A stretch of DNA of 39,257 nucleotides from Kiritimatiellia bacterium (GCA_016284515.1 JAEEOY010000108.1:1-39257), one strand, 5' to 3'. Shown: positions 12,467 to 21,114, numbered from the stretch's first letter. Notes: generated from the letters alone by a model not told the origin. Program-made: numbers and translations.

Positions 12467-12495
12467 ATATTACCATATACATCGCGCATTGACAA
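12467..12495 (-). promoter_or_regulatory. sigma-70 promoter of the beta-helix / GH92 operon
   Basis: On the minus strand TTGTCA (-35, 12495-12490), a 17-nt spacer ending in TGG, then TAATAT (-10, 12472-12467). The predicted leader is about 36 nt and contains GGAGG. This is the only promoter here with a good -35 box. Confidence 0.6.
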
Positions 12496-12567
12496 GCGAT
12501 TGCCGTCTGTTTAAAAAATTTTTCTCCGTCTGTTTTACGAAACAACGCCGCAAGAAAGATGGAAAAT

Positions 12568-12696
12568 ATACTCGTGAAGTAGAGACAAGCCACCTCGCGA
12601 GGTGGGCATAGGGTACCTCGCGAGGTAGGCATGGGGTACCTCGCGAGGTGGGTATATAGCAGCTCGCGAGGTGAACTACATGCACCTCGCGAGCTA
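12568..12696. repeat. array of six palindromic 14-mers at exact 23-bp intervals
   Basis: Palindromes start at 12591, 12614, 12637, 12660 and 12683, and a decayed copy starts in phase at 12568. The core is ACCTCGCGAGGT; the second copy TACCTCGCGAGGTA and the first CACCTCGCGAGGTG are perfect, the outer copies degenerate. The 9-nt spacers are partly conserved (GGCATAGGG, GGCATGGGG, GGTATATAG). It fills most of the 294-nt space between the valS stop and the promoter of the beta-helix gene. It could be a multi-site operator for a dimeric regulator or a transcript-end structure for valS; nothing in the sequence decides between them. Confidence 0.9.
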
Positions 12697-12718
12697 ACTT
12701 GAGACTAGGTTCTGTCAA

Positions 12719-15409
12719 TTAAGCGAAGAGCTTCGCGAGCTTCTCGAGCTGCGCGACCTTCTCCTTGTTCTCGGCGAGCTTGCGGCGCGCCTCCGCGACG
12801 ACCGCCTCAGGCGCGTGCGCGACGAAGTTCTCGTTTGCGAGCTTCGCCTCGCTCGACTTGATGAACCCGGCGAGCTTCGCGAGCTCTCCCGCGATGCGCT
12901 TCGACTCGGCAGCCTTGTCGACAAGACCTTCGAGCGAAAGGTAGACCGTGCCGAACTTCGTGATCTTCGACGGCATCGCAAGGTCGCTCCCCGCGGGCAC
13001 GAACTCGACCGACTCGGCGCGCATCGCCTTCTTCAGCGACTCGACTTCGGCCTTTGCCTTCGGGTCGTCGGTCGCGACGGTCGCCTTAACGAACGTCGCC
13101 GGCGGCACCTTGTACTCGGCCCGCAGCGCGCGGATGGCGGTGATCGCCTCGCGCTTCGCGTTCACGAAGTAGTAGTTCTCCTCGGTGACGCCCCATGCCG
13201 CCTTCTCGGCGTCCGTGTAGCCTTCCGGGAACTTCTGCAGCATGATCGTCTCGTCGTCCTTGAGGAACCCGAGCTGGTGCGCGACCTCCTCGGTGACGAA
13301 CGGCATGTACGGATGGAGGAGCCTCAGCGCCTTCCAGAAGACGTCGCGGAGAATCGCGACCGACGCGGCCTTGTTCGGCGAGTCCTTCACGTACTCCACG
13401 TAGCCGTCGCAGATCTGCGTCCAGAAGAAGTCGTAGACCGCGAGCGCCCCGTCCTGGATGCGGTACGCCTCGAGGATCTCGTTGACCTTGCGGCAGGCGA
13501 GGTCGGCGGCGTAGAGGATGTGGCGGTCGTCGGCGGAGAGGGATTGGCCAAACGCAGTTAGGCCATCAATGCTGCTCCCCGACCCCTCCTGGCGAAGGGC
13601 CGTCTCCTGCATCTCGAGGAACTTCGCCGCGTTCCAGATCTTCGTCGTGAAGTTGCGGCCGATCTCGAACTTCTCCTTGTTCACCTTCGTGTCGCACTCG
13701 AGCGAAGTGATGAGCGCGATGGAGAAGCGGAGCGCGTCCGCGGAGTACTGGTCGATGAGCTCGAGCGGATCGAGCGAATTGCCCTTCGACTTCGACATCT
13801 TCGAGCCGTCCGCAGCGCGGACGATGCCGTGGATGACGATGTTCTTGAACGGCGGCTTCTTCATGAAGTGGATGCCTGCCATCATCATGCGGGCGACCCA
13901 GAAGAAGATGATGTCCTGTGCCGTCACGAGGTCGGTCGTCGGATAGTAGTACTCGAGGTCCTTCGTCTTCTCGGGCCAGCCGAGGGTCGAGAACGGCCAC
14001 AGCCACGACGAGAACCACGTGTCGAGAACGTCGGGGTCCTGCTCGAGGTCGGCGAGCGTAAGCGCGGAGTTGCCGGTCTTCGCCTTCGCCTGCGCGAGCG
14101 CCTCCTCGGCGGTCTCCGCAACGAAGACGTCGTCGCCGAGGTAGTACGCGGGAATCCTGTGCCCCCACCAGAGCTGACGGGAGATGCACCAGTCCTGGAT
14201 GTTCTCCATCCAGTTGAAGTAGATCTTGCTCCAGCGCTCTGGGACGAACTTGACCTCGCCGGACTTGACCGCGGCGATCGCGGGCTCGGCGAGCGGCTTC
14301 ATCTTCACGAACCACTGCTTCGAGAGGCGCGACTCCACCGTCTCGTGGCAGCGGTAGCAGTGTCCGACCTGGTTGTCGATGTCCTCGATGTGGTCGAGGA
14401 ATCCGCCCGCCTCAAGATCCTCGACGATCGCCTTGCGGCACTCCCAGCGGTCCATTCCGCAGTACTTCTCTCCGGCGAGCTCGTTCATGTGCGCATCGTC
14501 GGTCATGATGTTGATCTCGGCGAGGCCGTGGCGCTTGCCGACGAGGAAGTCGTTCGGATCGTGCGCGGGCGTGATCTTCACGATGCCCGTGCCGAACTCG
14601 CGGTCGACGTAGTCGTCGCTTATGACGGGGATCTCGCGCCCGGTAAGCGGAAGGATCACGGTCTTGCCGACGAGGTGCGCATAGCGGTCGTCCTTGGGGT
14701 TCACCGCGACTGCGGTATCGCCCGGGAGAGTCTCCGGACGCGTCGTCGCGACCATGACGTAGTCCTTGTACGGCTCGCCCTTCACTCCTTTAGCGCTCCC
14801 CACGACAGGATAGCGCACGTACCAGAAGTGGCCGTGGTTGGGCTCGTGCTCGACTTCGTCGTTGGCGAGCGCCGTGCCGCACCTGGGGCACCAGTTGACG
14901 ATGTAGTTGCCCTTGTAGACGAGACCTTCGTTGTAGAGCTGGGTGAACACCTTCGCGACGGCGCGAGAGCAGCCCTCGTCGAACGTGAAGCGCTCGCGCT
15001 GCCAGTCGGTCGAGTTGCCGAGCATGCGCTGCTGGTGCACGATCGTGCCGCCGTACTGCTTCTTCCACTCCCACACGCGCTCGAGGAACTTCTCGCGCCC
15101 GAGGTCCTGACGGCGCTTGCCCTCCTTCTTGAGCGCCTTCTCGACGACGTTCTGCGTCGCGATGCCGGCGTGGTCCGTGCCGGGGAGCCACAGCGTGTTG
15201 CGCCCCTGCATGCGGCGCCACCTGACCAGGATGTCCTGGATCGTCTGGTTTAGCGCGTGGCCCATGTGCAGAATGCCGGTGACATTCGGCGGAGGTATGA
15301 CGACGGAGTACGGAGCGCGTCCGTCGGGCTCCTGGTGGAAGTAGCCGTTATTCTCCCAGATCGGGTACCACTTGGCCTCTGCGGCCTTCGAGTCGTAGTG
15401 CTTGTCCAT
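12719..15409 (-). CDS. valS: valyl-tRNA synthetase
   Basis: Charges tRNA-Val. The 896-aa protein has HMGH (48-51, in PPPNVTGILHMGHALNQ), the WLPGTDHAGIATQ block, the CP1 editing region (VATTRPETLPGDTAVAVNP, AHDPNDFLVG), a CxxC pair in WCPRCGTA, and KMSKS (537-541). The C-terminal 65 residues form the Ala/Lys/Glu-rich coiled-coil arm typical of ValRS. One unusual segment, EGSGSSIDGLTAFGQ (about 604-621), sits after WNAAKFLEM where the family normally has a short variable linker. The ATG at 15409 has only a weak Shine-Dalgarno. The gene has its own extended -10 promoter and stands alone; the palindrome array lies downstream of its stop. Confidence 0.97.
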   Translation of the reverse strand: MDKHYDSKAAEAKWYPIWENNGYFHQEPDGRAPYSVVIPPPNVTGILHMGHALNQTIQDILVRWRRMQGRNTLWLPGTDHAGIATQNVVEKALKKEGKRRQDLGREKFLERVWEWKKQYGGTIVHQQRMLGNSTDWQRERFTFDEGCSRAVAKVFTQLYNEGLVYKGNYIVNWCPRCGTALANDEVEHEPNHGHFWYVRYPVVGSAKGVKGEPYKDYVMVATTRPETLPGDTAVAVNPKDDRYAHLVGKTVILPLTGREIPVISDDYVDREFGTGIVKITPAHDPNDFLVGKRHGLAEINIMTDDAHMNELAGEKYCGMDRWECRKAIVEDLEAGGFLDHIEDIDNQVGHCYRCHETVESRLSKQWFVKMKPLAEPAIAAVKSGEVKFVPERWSKIYFNWMENIQDWCISRQLWWGHRIPAYYLGDDVFVAETAEEALAQAKAKTGNSALTLADLEQDPDVLDTWFSSWLWPFSTLGWPEKTKDLEYYYPTTDLVTAQDIIFFWVARMMMAGIHFMKKPPFKNIVIHGIVRAADGSKMSKSKGNSLDPLELIDQYSADALRFSIALITSLECDTKVNKEKFEIGRNFTTKIWNAAKFLEMQETALRQEGSGSSIDGLTAFGQSLSADDRHILYAADLACRKVNEILEAYRIQDGALAVYDFFWTQICDGYVEYVKDSPNKAASVAILRDVFWKALRLLHPYMPFVTEEVAHQLGFLKDDETIMLQKFPEGYTDAEKAAWGVTEENYYFVNAKREAITAIRALRAEYKVPPATFVKATVATDDPKAKAEVESLKKAMRAESVEFVPAGSDLAMPSKITKFGTVYLSLEGLVDKAAESKRIAGELAKLAGFIKSSEAKLANENFVAHAPEAVVAEARRKLAENKEKVAQLEKLAKLFA

Positions 15410-15439
15410 TGCTTTTTCGCCTGTTGTGAAAGAGCAAAT

Positions 15440-15448
15440 ATTATATCA
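15440..15448 (-). promoter_or_regulatory. extended -10 promoter of valS
   Basis: The minus strand reads TGATATAATATTT after an A7 tract; TGA plus perfect TATAAT, no good -35 at 16-18 nt. Predicted leader about 24 nt. The 87-nt gap between the kinase stop and valS holds only this element. Confidence 0.6.
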
Positions 15449-15496
15449 TTTTTTTGAAAATCCTGCTTGTCAGCGAAATAAACGCCGAATCGGACT

Positions 15497-17287
15497 CTAC
15501 ACCCGGACTTCGACGATGACGCTTGTGCCTTTGCCCGGCTCGCTCTTGACGACGAAAACGCCGCCGAGCTCAGCCGCCCGCTTGGCCATGCTCGCAAGGC
15601 CGAGATGACCGTCCTTTTCGCCTGGCACGTCGTCGACGGCGAAGCCGCATCCGTTGTCGGAGATTACAAGCCGCACCAGTCCGCGCCTGAAGAAGAGCCT
15701 AACGCGCACATGCGACGCGAAGCCGCGCATCAGGGCGTTTCCGACCGCCTCCTTCACGATCATCAGGAACCGCCCGCCGAACGCCCGAGCGCTGTCGGGC
15801 TCGGATCCGCTCGTCTCAACGACCACCTTCCCGTCCCAGTGCGGCATGCGCCCTATCGCGTAGCGCAGAAGGCCCGCGAGCGACGCCGGACCCTCGCTCT
15901 CCTCGCGGAGATCCCAGAGAACGCTTCTGAGGCCGGCCTGCGTGCCCTCCACCGCCTTCTTCGCCCATGCGAGCTGGCTCCTGGCCGATTTCGCGTCCGA
16001 ATCAAAGAAGCTCTCCGCGGCGTCCAGCCGGAACATCGTCGCGGCGAGGAGCTGCTGCAGGTTGTCGTGCAAGTCGTGCGAGAGCCTGAGCCTCTCGCGC
16101 CGAATCGCGTCGTAGCGCGAACGCTCGAAGTGGCGAATCGCCGTCGCAAGCACGAATCCCGCCCCCGGGAAGGCGAGGAGAAGAGCGGCGACGAGAAACC
16201 ACACCTTCCCCGCGGTCCAGTACGGAGCGCGGGAGATTACGGCAATATCGTCCACCGACTCCACGTGAAGCGTAAGGTTCTGGTGCGGATCGGGCCTGTC
16301 GCTCAGAAGAAGCCCGCCCCGCCTGTAGAAAGAGATGTTCCCCAGCGCACGCAGGCGCGCGCCAGGCGCAAAGCCGTCCGGCGTCGGAAGCGACTGGTCG
16401 TACGGCACGAGAACCAGGAGCGTCTCCCCCTTGTCGCAGATGAACACCTGCATGAACTTCTCGCGCCTGTTCACTTCATAGACAACGCCCTCCGTCTCCA
16501 CCGTCTGCGCATACAGGCTCTCAGCGTCCGCGTCGGAGGCGAAGGGAAGCGCCACCACCTCGTCGACGGAAAGCCTCCGCGGCTGCGGCACCGCGCCCAT
16601 GTCGTGTCCGACGACCTTGAACACCGCGTCCTCGAGACGCGGCGTAACGCTTACCTCGGCGAGGAAGGCGCACGCCTCCACGAGATCGCCGACCTTCGGC
16701 AGCTGTTTCGGGTCGGTCGGCACAACGCAGACGTTGCGTCCTTCCTCGAGATGCAGCATGAAGGAGGTGTCGATTCCGCGAGAGAACGTCACCACGCCCT
16801 TTACGTGCAGACGGTGCTTTCGCCCCTCGCCCGGGCTGAAGCGCAGCTTTCCCACGTCGGCGCACGGAAGCGCATACGGGTCGTCGGGCGGCGGACGCAG
16901 CACTGCGACGGAGCTGGAACTGCGCGCCTCTATCTCGACGCCCGCAGGCACTCCGTCGGGTCCGAACCGCACCTTGAGCCTGCCGCGGACGGAAACAAGC
17001 GCGTCGACGAGGTCTTCCGGCTTCATCCCCTCTGGATCGGACACAAGAACCGTGAACGCCGCGACTGTTCGGTATACGTAGAGCGCCATGCGCCCGTCCT
17101 CCAACCTCTCCGCTCGATGCACCACCCCCTCCACTGTAACCATCCGGCCGACCCACTCCGGCGAGAAGAGATCGTCCGAGGAAAGCGGGCACTGATTCTC
17201 GCGGCAGCGCCTCGCGTCGCAGCGGACGGCGCAGGCGAAAGCCGCAAGCGCAACGAGCACGCACAGAAGACGTCTCGGGACGGTCAT
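15497..17287 (-). CDS. NarL-family sensor histidine kinase with an extracytoplasmic triple OB-fold-like region
   Basis: 596-aa membrane kinase. A signal/anchor segment (MTVPRRLLCVLVALAAFA) precedes an exported region of about 330 residues, a membrane span (VWFLVAALLLAFPGAGFVLA), a HisKA_3 helix with SHDLHDNLQQ (phospho-acceptor most likely H407) and a HATPase with DNGCGF and GHLGLASM boxes, ending in GKGTSVIVEVRV. The exported region repeats one pattern three times (VTVEGVVHRAERLEDGRMAL, LHVKGVVTFSRGIDTSFMLH, VETEGVVYEVNRREKFMQVF), each followed by a 'GD/GA..V.V.G' strand; this is how tandem OB folds look. Its start overlaps the response-regulator stop by ATGA, so it is the partner kinase. 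The ligand is unknown; placement behind a rhamnosidase suggests a glycan-derived cue. Confidence 0.92.
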   Translation of the reverse strand: MTVPRRLLCVLVALAAFACAVRCDARRCRENQCPLSSDDLFSPEWVGRMVTVEGVVHRAERLEDGRMALYVYRTVAAFTVLVSDPEGMKPEDLVDALVSVRGRLKVRFGPDGVPAGVEIEARSSSSVAVLRPPPDDPYALPCADVGKLRFSPGEGRKHRLHVKGVVTFSRGIDTSFMLHLEEGRNVCVVPTDPKQLPKVGDLVEACAFLAEVSVTPRLEDAVFKVVGHDMGAVPQPRRLSVDEVVALPFASDADAESLYAQTVETEGVVYEVNRREKFMQVFICDKGETLLVLVPYDQSLPTPDGFAPGARLRALGNISFYRRGGLLLSDRPDPHQNLTLHVESVDDIAVISRAPYWTAGKVWFLVAALLLAFPGAGFVLATAIRHFERSRYDAIRRERLRLSHDLHDNLQQLLAATMFRLDAAESFFDSDAKSARSQLAWAKKAVEGTQAGLRSVLWDLREESEGPASLAGLLRYAIGRMPHWDGKVVVETSGSEPDSARAFGGRFLMIVKEAVGNALMRGFASHVRVRLFFRRGLVRLVISDNGCGFAVDDVPGEKDGHLGLASMAKRAAELGGVFVVKSEPGKGTSVIVEVRV

Positions 17288-17886
17288 ACGCGGAGTATCC
17301 CCAGTTCGTAGGCCCTGCTTATTGCCTGGGCCGCGTTGGAGACGTCGAGCTTGAGCATCATCGTCTTGGTGCGGCTCTTCACGGTCTCGGACCCTATCCC
17401 GAGCTTCGCGGCGACCGCTTCGCGCTGAAGTCCCTTTGCCATGAGCCGCAACACGTCGAGCTCACGCGGAGAGAGTATGGACGGAGCGGGGATGAAGGAA
17501 TCCTCGGCGAAGAAGCCGGGATCCTCCACGATCTCCTGTATAGCCTGCGACAGACGCTCGATGTCCGCGCTCTTCGACATGTAGCCGGCGGCGCGAGCCT
17601 CCCTGGCGCGCTCGGATTCCTCCCTTAGCGGCATCCCGGCGAGGAGAAGGACTCGCGCGCCGGGATGGAGCCTCAGCAGTTTCTCCGTCATCTCGAATCC
17701 GTTCATCACCGGCATGCGCACGTCTGACAGAACGACATCGGGACAGCCCTTGTCGCGGACATACGCCACGGCCTCCTCTCCGTTCGCGCAGCAGTGGACG
17801 ACCTTGAATATGCGGCGGGCCGAGAGCATCACCTCCAGCCCGTCGCGCACCATCGGATGGTCATCTACAACCAGAACGGAAATCAT
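17284..17886 (-). CDS. NarL/FixJ-type response regulator
   Basis: 200-aa DNA-binding regulator. The receiver domain has acidic residues D8/D9, the phospho-acceptor D55 (in DVVLSDVRMP) and the lysine in GYMSKS; the usual Thr/Ser switch residue appears to be Ala in ARVLLLAGMP. A LuxR-type HTH follows, SPRELDVLRLMAKGLQREAV through LGIGSETVKSRTKTMMLKL. I prefer the ATG at 17886, which puts MISVLVVDDHP at the N-terminus as in homologues; a TTG three codons upstream lies closer to GAGGGA and cannot be excluded. Its stop overlaps the kinase start and it follows the GH78 gene by 32 nt, so the three are likely one operon. Confidence 0.93.
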   Translation of the reverse strand: MISVLVVDDHPMVRDGLEVMLSARRIFKVVHCCANGEEAVAYVRDKGCPDVVLSDVRMPVMNGFEMTEKLLRLHPGARVLLLAGMPLREESERAREARAAGYMSKSADIERLSQAIQEIVEDPGFFAEDSFIPAPSILSPRELDVLRLMAKGLQREAVAAKLGIGSETVKSRTKTMMLKLDVSNAAQAISRAYELGILRV

Positions 17887-17917
17887 AGCTGCCAAGTTCC
17901 CTCTGCCGTGTACCGGC

Positions 17918-20041
17918 TTAGCGCGCCGACGGAACAGTCACAGCCTTCCCGGCCGGAACCGGCACGCGGCGTCCGTCGGCCATCACGAGCGTTCCTTCGC
18001 CTCCGTCAGACTCGACCGTTACGCCCTTCGCATCCGCCTTCACGCGTATCGACCCGAACGGCGCGGGGACAGTCCCCTCCATCCACTCGAGCCCACCGAG
18101 GCACGGCTTCACCTCGTACTTTGCGAAGCCAGGCGCCGTCGGGGTCACGCCGAGGTAGTAGCGCCCGACAAGATACACGGGGCTCGCGCCCCACGCGTGG
18201 CAGAGCGACTTGCCGAAGCGGCGTCCGTACATCGCATAGTGCGCCTCGCCCTTCTCCTCGGGGTTGTACAACTCCCAGAAACTCGTCGCGCCGAGCTTGA
18301 GCATTCCGCCCCAGTACGCCTTCATCTCCTTGAGCACCTCCGACTGCAGACCGATAGCGCAGAGCGCCTCGAGCTCGTAGAAGCGCATGTAGGGCGTCTG
18401 TATCTTCATAACGTCGTCGTTGAGCATGACGTTCTTCACGACGCTCGCCTTCTGCGCCTCGTCGAAGTAGCCGTAGAAGAGTCCGAACATGTTCGGATAC
18501 CTCGTCACCATAGGGTCGACGCGTCCGTCGTTGTAGATCATGTGCATCAGCGCGCCCTTCTCAGCGTTCCAGTAGCGCGGAACGATCTCCGCGCGCAGCT
18601 TCTTCGCGTGCTCGAGGTAAGACTCCGCGTCCTCCTTGTCGCCGATGTCGCGCGCGACTCCCGCCGTCGCCTCCAGCGCGCGCACGAGCAGCATCTGCTC
18701 GAAGCTCGTGACGCCGCCGTTGTTCGGAAGCGGCTTCGGCGCCCAGTCGATGAACATCCAGTCGCCGTCGCGGTCAGCCGGACGCCCCTCGCCGTCAAGA
18801 CGCGCGAGCGCGAACTCCATAAGCGTCTTCATGCGCGGATACACCTGGCGCGCGAAGAAGGGATCGCCCGAGTAGAGGCGGTAGCGCTCAACCGCGTCGA
18901 ACCAGTAGAACGTGTAGTCCATGATGCGGTTGAGATGCATCTTCACCGGATCCTTCCCGCGCAGCGTCCAAAGCGTGTCGCGGCATCCGTCGTAGTCGCC
19001 GAAAACGTAGTAGTTCATGAGGAAGCTCTGCACGGCGTCGCCGCTCCACACCCAGTGGTCGCGCTTCACGCCCTCGATGAACACCTCGCGGCACGTAAGG
19101 TCCAGCGTATGCACCGCGACATCCCAGATGCGGTTGAGCTCGTCGTCGCTGCAGCGGAACGCCCCGCGCACCGGCATGCCCTTCGTCTCGTAGTCCATCG
19201 AAACACCACCGACCGAAACGTCGCCGGACGCGGGGATTACGTGTATGTAGCGGAACCCGTGGGCAATCTCGCGACGGAACTCCTTCGCCTCGGAAAGCTC
19301 GATCATCTCCCATCCGTCAAGCGCGCCGGGCGTCGTGTAGGTGAGATCCTCGGCGTACATCTCGCTCTCGCTCTCGGCGTAGATGATCTTCACCGCACCG
19401 CTTCCCTTGACATCAAGCAGCCTGAGATAGCCGTACGTCTCCTCGCCGAAGTCGGCGATGAGATGCGTTTCCTTGTACGATTTCACCCAGACAGGCTTCT
19501 TCTCGCTCGTCGGAAGTTTCGCAAGGCCAGGCGGCGTCGCGGGGTCGGTGTAGCGCGCGGACGAATCGCACGGAACATCCTCGCGCGAGTCCCCGGTAGC
19601 AGTCCAGGTGACGTTCCATGTCGAGTCGGATACGAGGTGCGGACCCTTCACCCACACAGCAGGCGGACGCGCATTGTTCTGAATCTTGATCTCGATGGCA
19701 CGCGCGTTCTTCGGAAGCGTGAACTTCCCAAGCAGCGCAGCGCTCTCGGTGTAGCCTCCGTTGGCGTCCCACCAGCACACCGCGGCGTTTCCGTCGCAGC
19801 GAATCTCTAATGGCTCGTCGGCGTCGAGCTTCACGTCCTTTCTGAACAGCACGCGCGAATGCGGCTCGTACAGCGGCCAGAACGGCGTGAGCCGCGCACC
19901 CCACTGGAGCCTCTCGCTCTGGAGCTCGTTGCCCCACCATATGCCGTAGTCACCCGGATACCAGATCCAGCGCGCGTCCTCGGCGAACGCACAGACGCTT
20001 GCAGCCATTATGCCTGCGGAAATGAACTTTGCGATATTCAT
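17918..20041 (-). CDS. secreted GH78-like alpha-L-rhamnosidase
   Basis: Predicted to release terminal alpha-L-rhamnose from polysaccharides or glycosides outside the cytoplasm. A signal peptide (MNIAKFISAGIMAASVCAFA) is followed by N-terminal beta-sandwich domains (about 22-300) and an (alpha/alpha)6 barrel containing the family's general-acid block, here EGVKRDHWVWSGDA (D328), and GATSFWELY and SLCHAWGASPVYLVGRYYLG near the end, before a C-terminal beta domain. I chose the ATG at 20041, which gives a clean signal peptide and lies downstream of the promoter; AAGGGG sits upstream at somewhat long spacing. 707 aa, intact. It is the first gene of an operon with a two-component system. GH106 or another rhamnosidase-like clan member is less likely given the GH78 motifs. 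Confidence 0.88.
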   Translation of the reverse strand: MNIAKFISAGIMAASVCAFAEDARWIWYPGDYGIWWGNELQSERLQWGARLTPFWPLYEPHSRVLFRKDVKLDADEPLEIRCDGNAAVCWWDANGGYTESAALLGKFTLPKNARAIEIKIQNNARPPAVWVKGPHLVSDSTWNVTWTATGDSREDVPCDSSARYTDPATPPGLAKLPTSEKKPVWVKSYKETHLIADFGEETYGYLRLLDVKGSGAVKIIYAESESEMYAEDLTYTTPGALDGWEMIELSEAKEFRREIAHGFRYIHVIPASGDVSVGGVSMDYETKGMPVRGAFRCSDDELNRIWDVAVHTLDLTCREVFIEGVKRDHWVWSGDAVQSFLMNYYVFGDYDGCRDTLWTLRGKDPVKMHLNRIMDYTFYWFDAVERYRLYSGDPFFARQVYPRMKTLMEFALARLDGEGRPADRDGDWMFIDWAPKPLPNNGGVTSFEQMLLVRALEATAGVARDIGDKEDAESYLEHAKKLRAEIVPRYWNAEKGALMHMIYNDGRVDPMVTRYPNMFGLFYGYFDEAQKASVVKNVMLNDDVMKIQTPYMRFYELEALCAIGLQSEVLKEMKAYWGGMLKLGATSFWELYNPEEKGEAHYAMYGRRFGKSLCHAWGASPVYLVGRYYLGVTPTAPGFAKYEVKPCLGGLEWMEGTVPAPFGSIRVKADAKGVTVESDGGEGTLVMADGRRVPVPAGKAVTVPSAR

Positions 20042-20067
20042 CTGACTTTCGATTCCCCTTTTGTCGT

Positions 20068-21114
20068 TTACCGCAATATTATAGCAAAACCCGGTCGCCA
20101 TATGGAATAGGTTCCGTCGGAAAACACAAGCTTCCAGCCCTTCGACGCAAGCTCGCCCGAAAGCTCGACATTGAACGGCGACGCGTCGGCGAAACGGACG
20201 ATGTCGTTTCCGCTCGGACGCTCCGTACCGCCCGTGACGACCATCCTGCCCTGAGTTCCCCAGCTGCCATTGACCGTAAGGACGGAGCCGACTGCGTTTT
20301 CCACCGCGATGTCTCGCCCGTCCGTCTGCAGCCTTCCGATCGTGCCGTTCCCCGAAAGGCTACCGGACTCGACGTAGACGCGCGGCACCTCGCAGCCGAT
20401 CTCGACTGACGCTCCGTCGTGGACAAACAGGTCTATTTCGTTCCCCGTGAGATCGCCGGCAAGAACGCTGTCGCCCATGAGATGGACGCTGTTGGAGTCG
20501 TTCCATCCCCTGTCGTCGTTGAACGCTGCGCCCTCGCTAATGTTGAGATGTCCGATGTAGATGTCCGTCAGGCTGAAGTTGACGAGACCCGAGACGATGT
20601 TGAGCGTGGCCTTCGACATGTCCGACGAGCCGAAGCGTCCCGCGAAATAATTGCCGTCCATTGCGAGATTGAGCTCGCCCTCAAAGGCGGAGAAATCCGC
20701 GCCGATGATGAATCCCCGTCCAGTTGACACGAGGCTCAGCGAGCCAGATCCCACAACCTTTCCGTTGAAATGCACGTTGCACCCTTCGTGGGACCAGCTG
20801 TCGTCGACGTTCCTTATCTCGTTCTGCGTGTCCGCAGCCACGTCGAAGACATTGGAGAACGTCGGCTCGGTCGTACCCGAGAAACCCACTATCGTCGCGC
20901 CGCGCATCTCGACCACGGCGGTGGAAGCGAAGACGTTGTCGGAAAGACTCAGCGTCATCCCGTTCTCCAGCACGAGCGTTCCGGCCACCGAACCGCCGGT
21001 GACCGACATGTCCTCGCGCAGAGTCAGCGTCTCGCCTTCTGCAACGTTGAGCTCCGCTCCAAATGAAATCGCGCAGGCAAGTGCCGACGCGGCCAGCAGC
21101 ATCTCTTTCTTCAT
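20068..21114 (-). CDS. secreted autotransporter-passenger-like beta-solenoid protein
   Basis: 348 aa with a signal peptide (MKKEMLLAASALACAISFGA). The rest is strand-turn repeats rich in Gly, Ser, Asn and Val, such as GSLSLVSTGRGFIIGADFSA and SGSLSGNGTIGRL, similar to autotransporter-associated beta-strand repeats, but there is no C-terminal outer-membrane barrel. It ends in the hydrophobic tail FAIILR, comparable with LIIIVR on the protein at 7961-12424. Start confirmed by AGGAGGT 4 nt upstream. Its last codons contain the promoter of the downstream GH78 gene. Probably a surface or matrix protein; no enzymatic function is visible. Confidence 0.8.
   Translation of the reverse strand: MKKEMLLAASALACAISFGAELNVAEGETLTLREDMSVTGGSVAGTLVLENGMTLSLSDNVFASTAVVEMRGATIVGFSGTTEPTFSNVFDVAADTQNEIRNVDDSWSHEGCNVHFNGKVVGSGSLSLVSTGRGFIIGADFSAFEGELNLAMDGNYFAGRFGSSDMSKATLNIVSGLVNFSLTDIYIGHLNISEGAAFNDDRGWNDSNSVHLMGDSVLAGDLTGNEIDLFVHDGASVEIGCEVPRVYVESGSLSGNGTIGRLQTDGRDIAVENAVGSVLTVNGSWGTQGRMVVTGGTERPSGNDIVRFADASPFNVELSGELASKGWKLVFSDGTYSIWRPGFAIILR
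20078..20086 (-). promoter_or_regulatory. extended -10 promoter of the GH78-response regulator-kinase operon
   Basis: The minus strand reads GTTTTGCTATAATATT: TGC plus perfect TATAAT with no good -35. It lies inside the last codons of the upstream gene. The predicted leader is about 30 nt. Confidence 0.6.

Noticed and set aside
12591-12696. CRISPR array
   Set aside because: 14-nt palindromes with 9-nt partly conserved spacers are far too short, and no cas genes are present.
12470-12718. Small minus-strand open frame over the palindrome array
   Set aside because: Its apparent peptide repeats (TSRGTPCLPREV) are just the array translated; there is no Shine-Dalgarno and no homology.
15480-15497. 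Short inverted repeat CCGATTCGG followed by a T-rich stretch after the kinase gene
   Set aside because: A 4-bp stem is too weak to call an intrinsic terminator.
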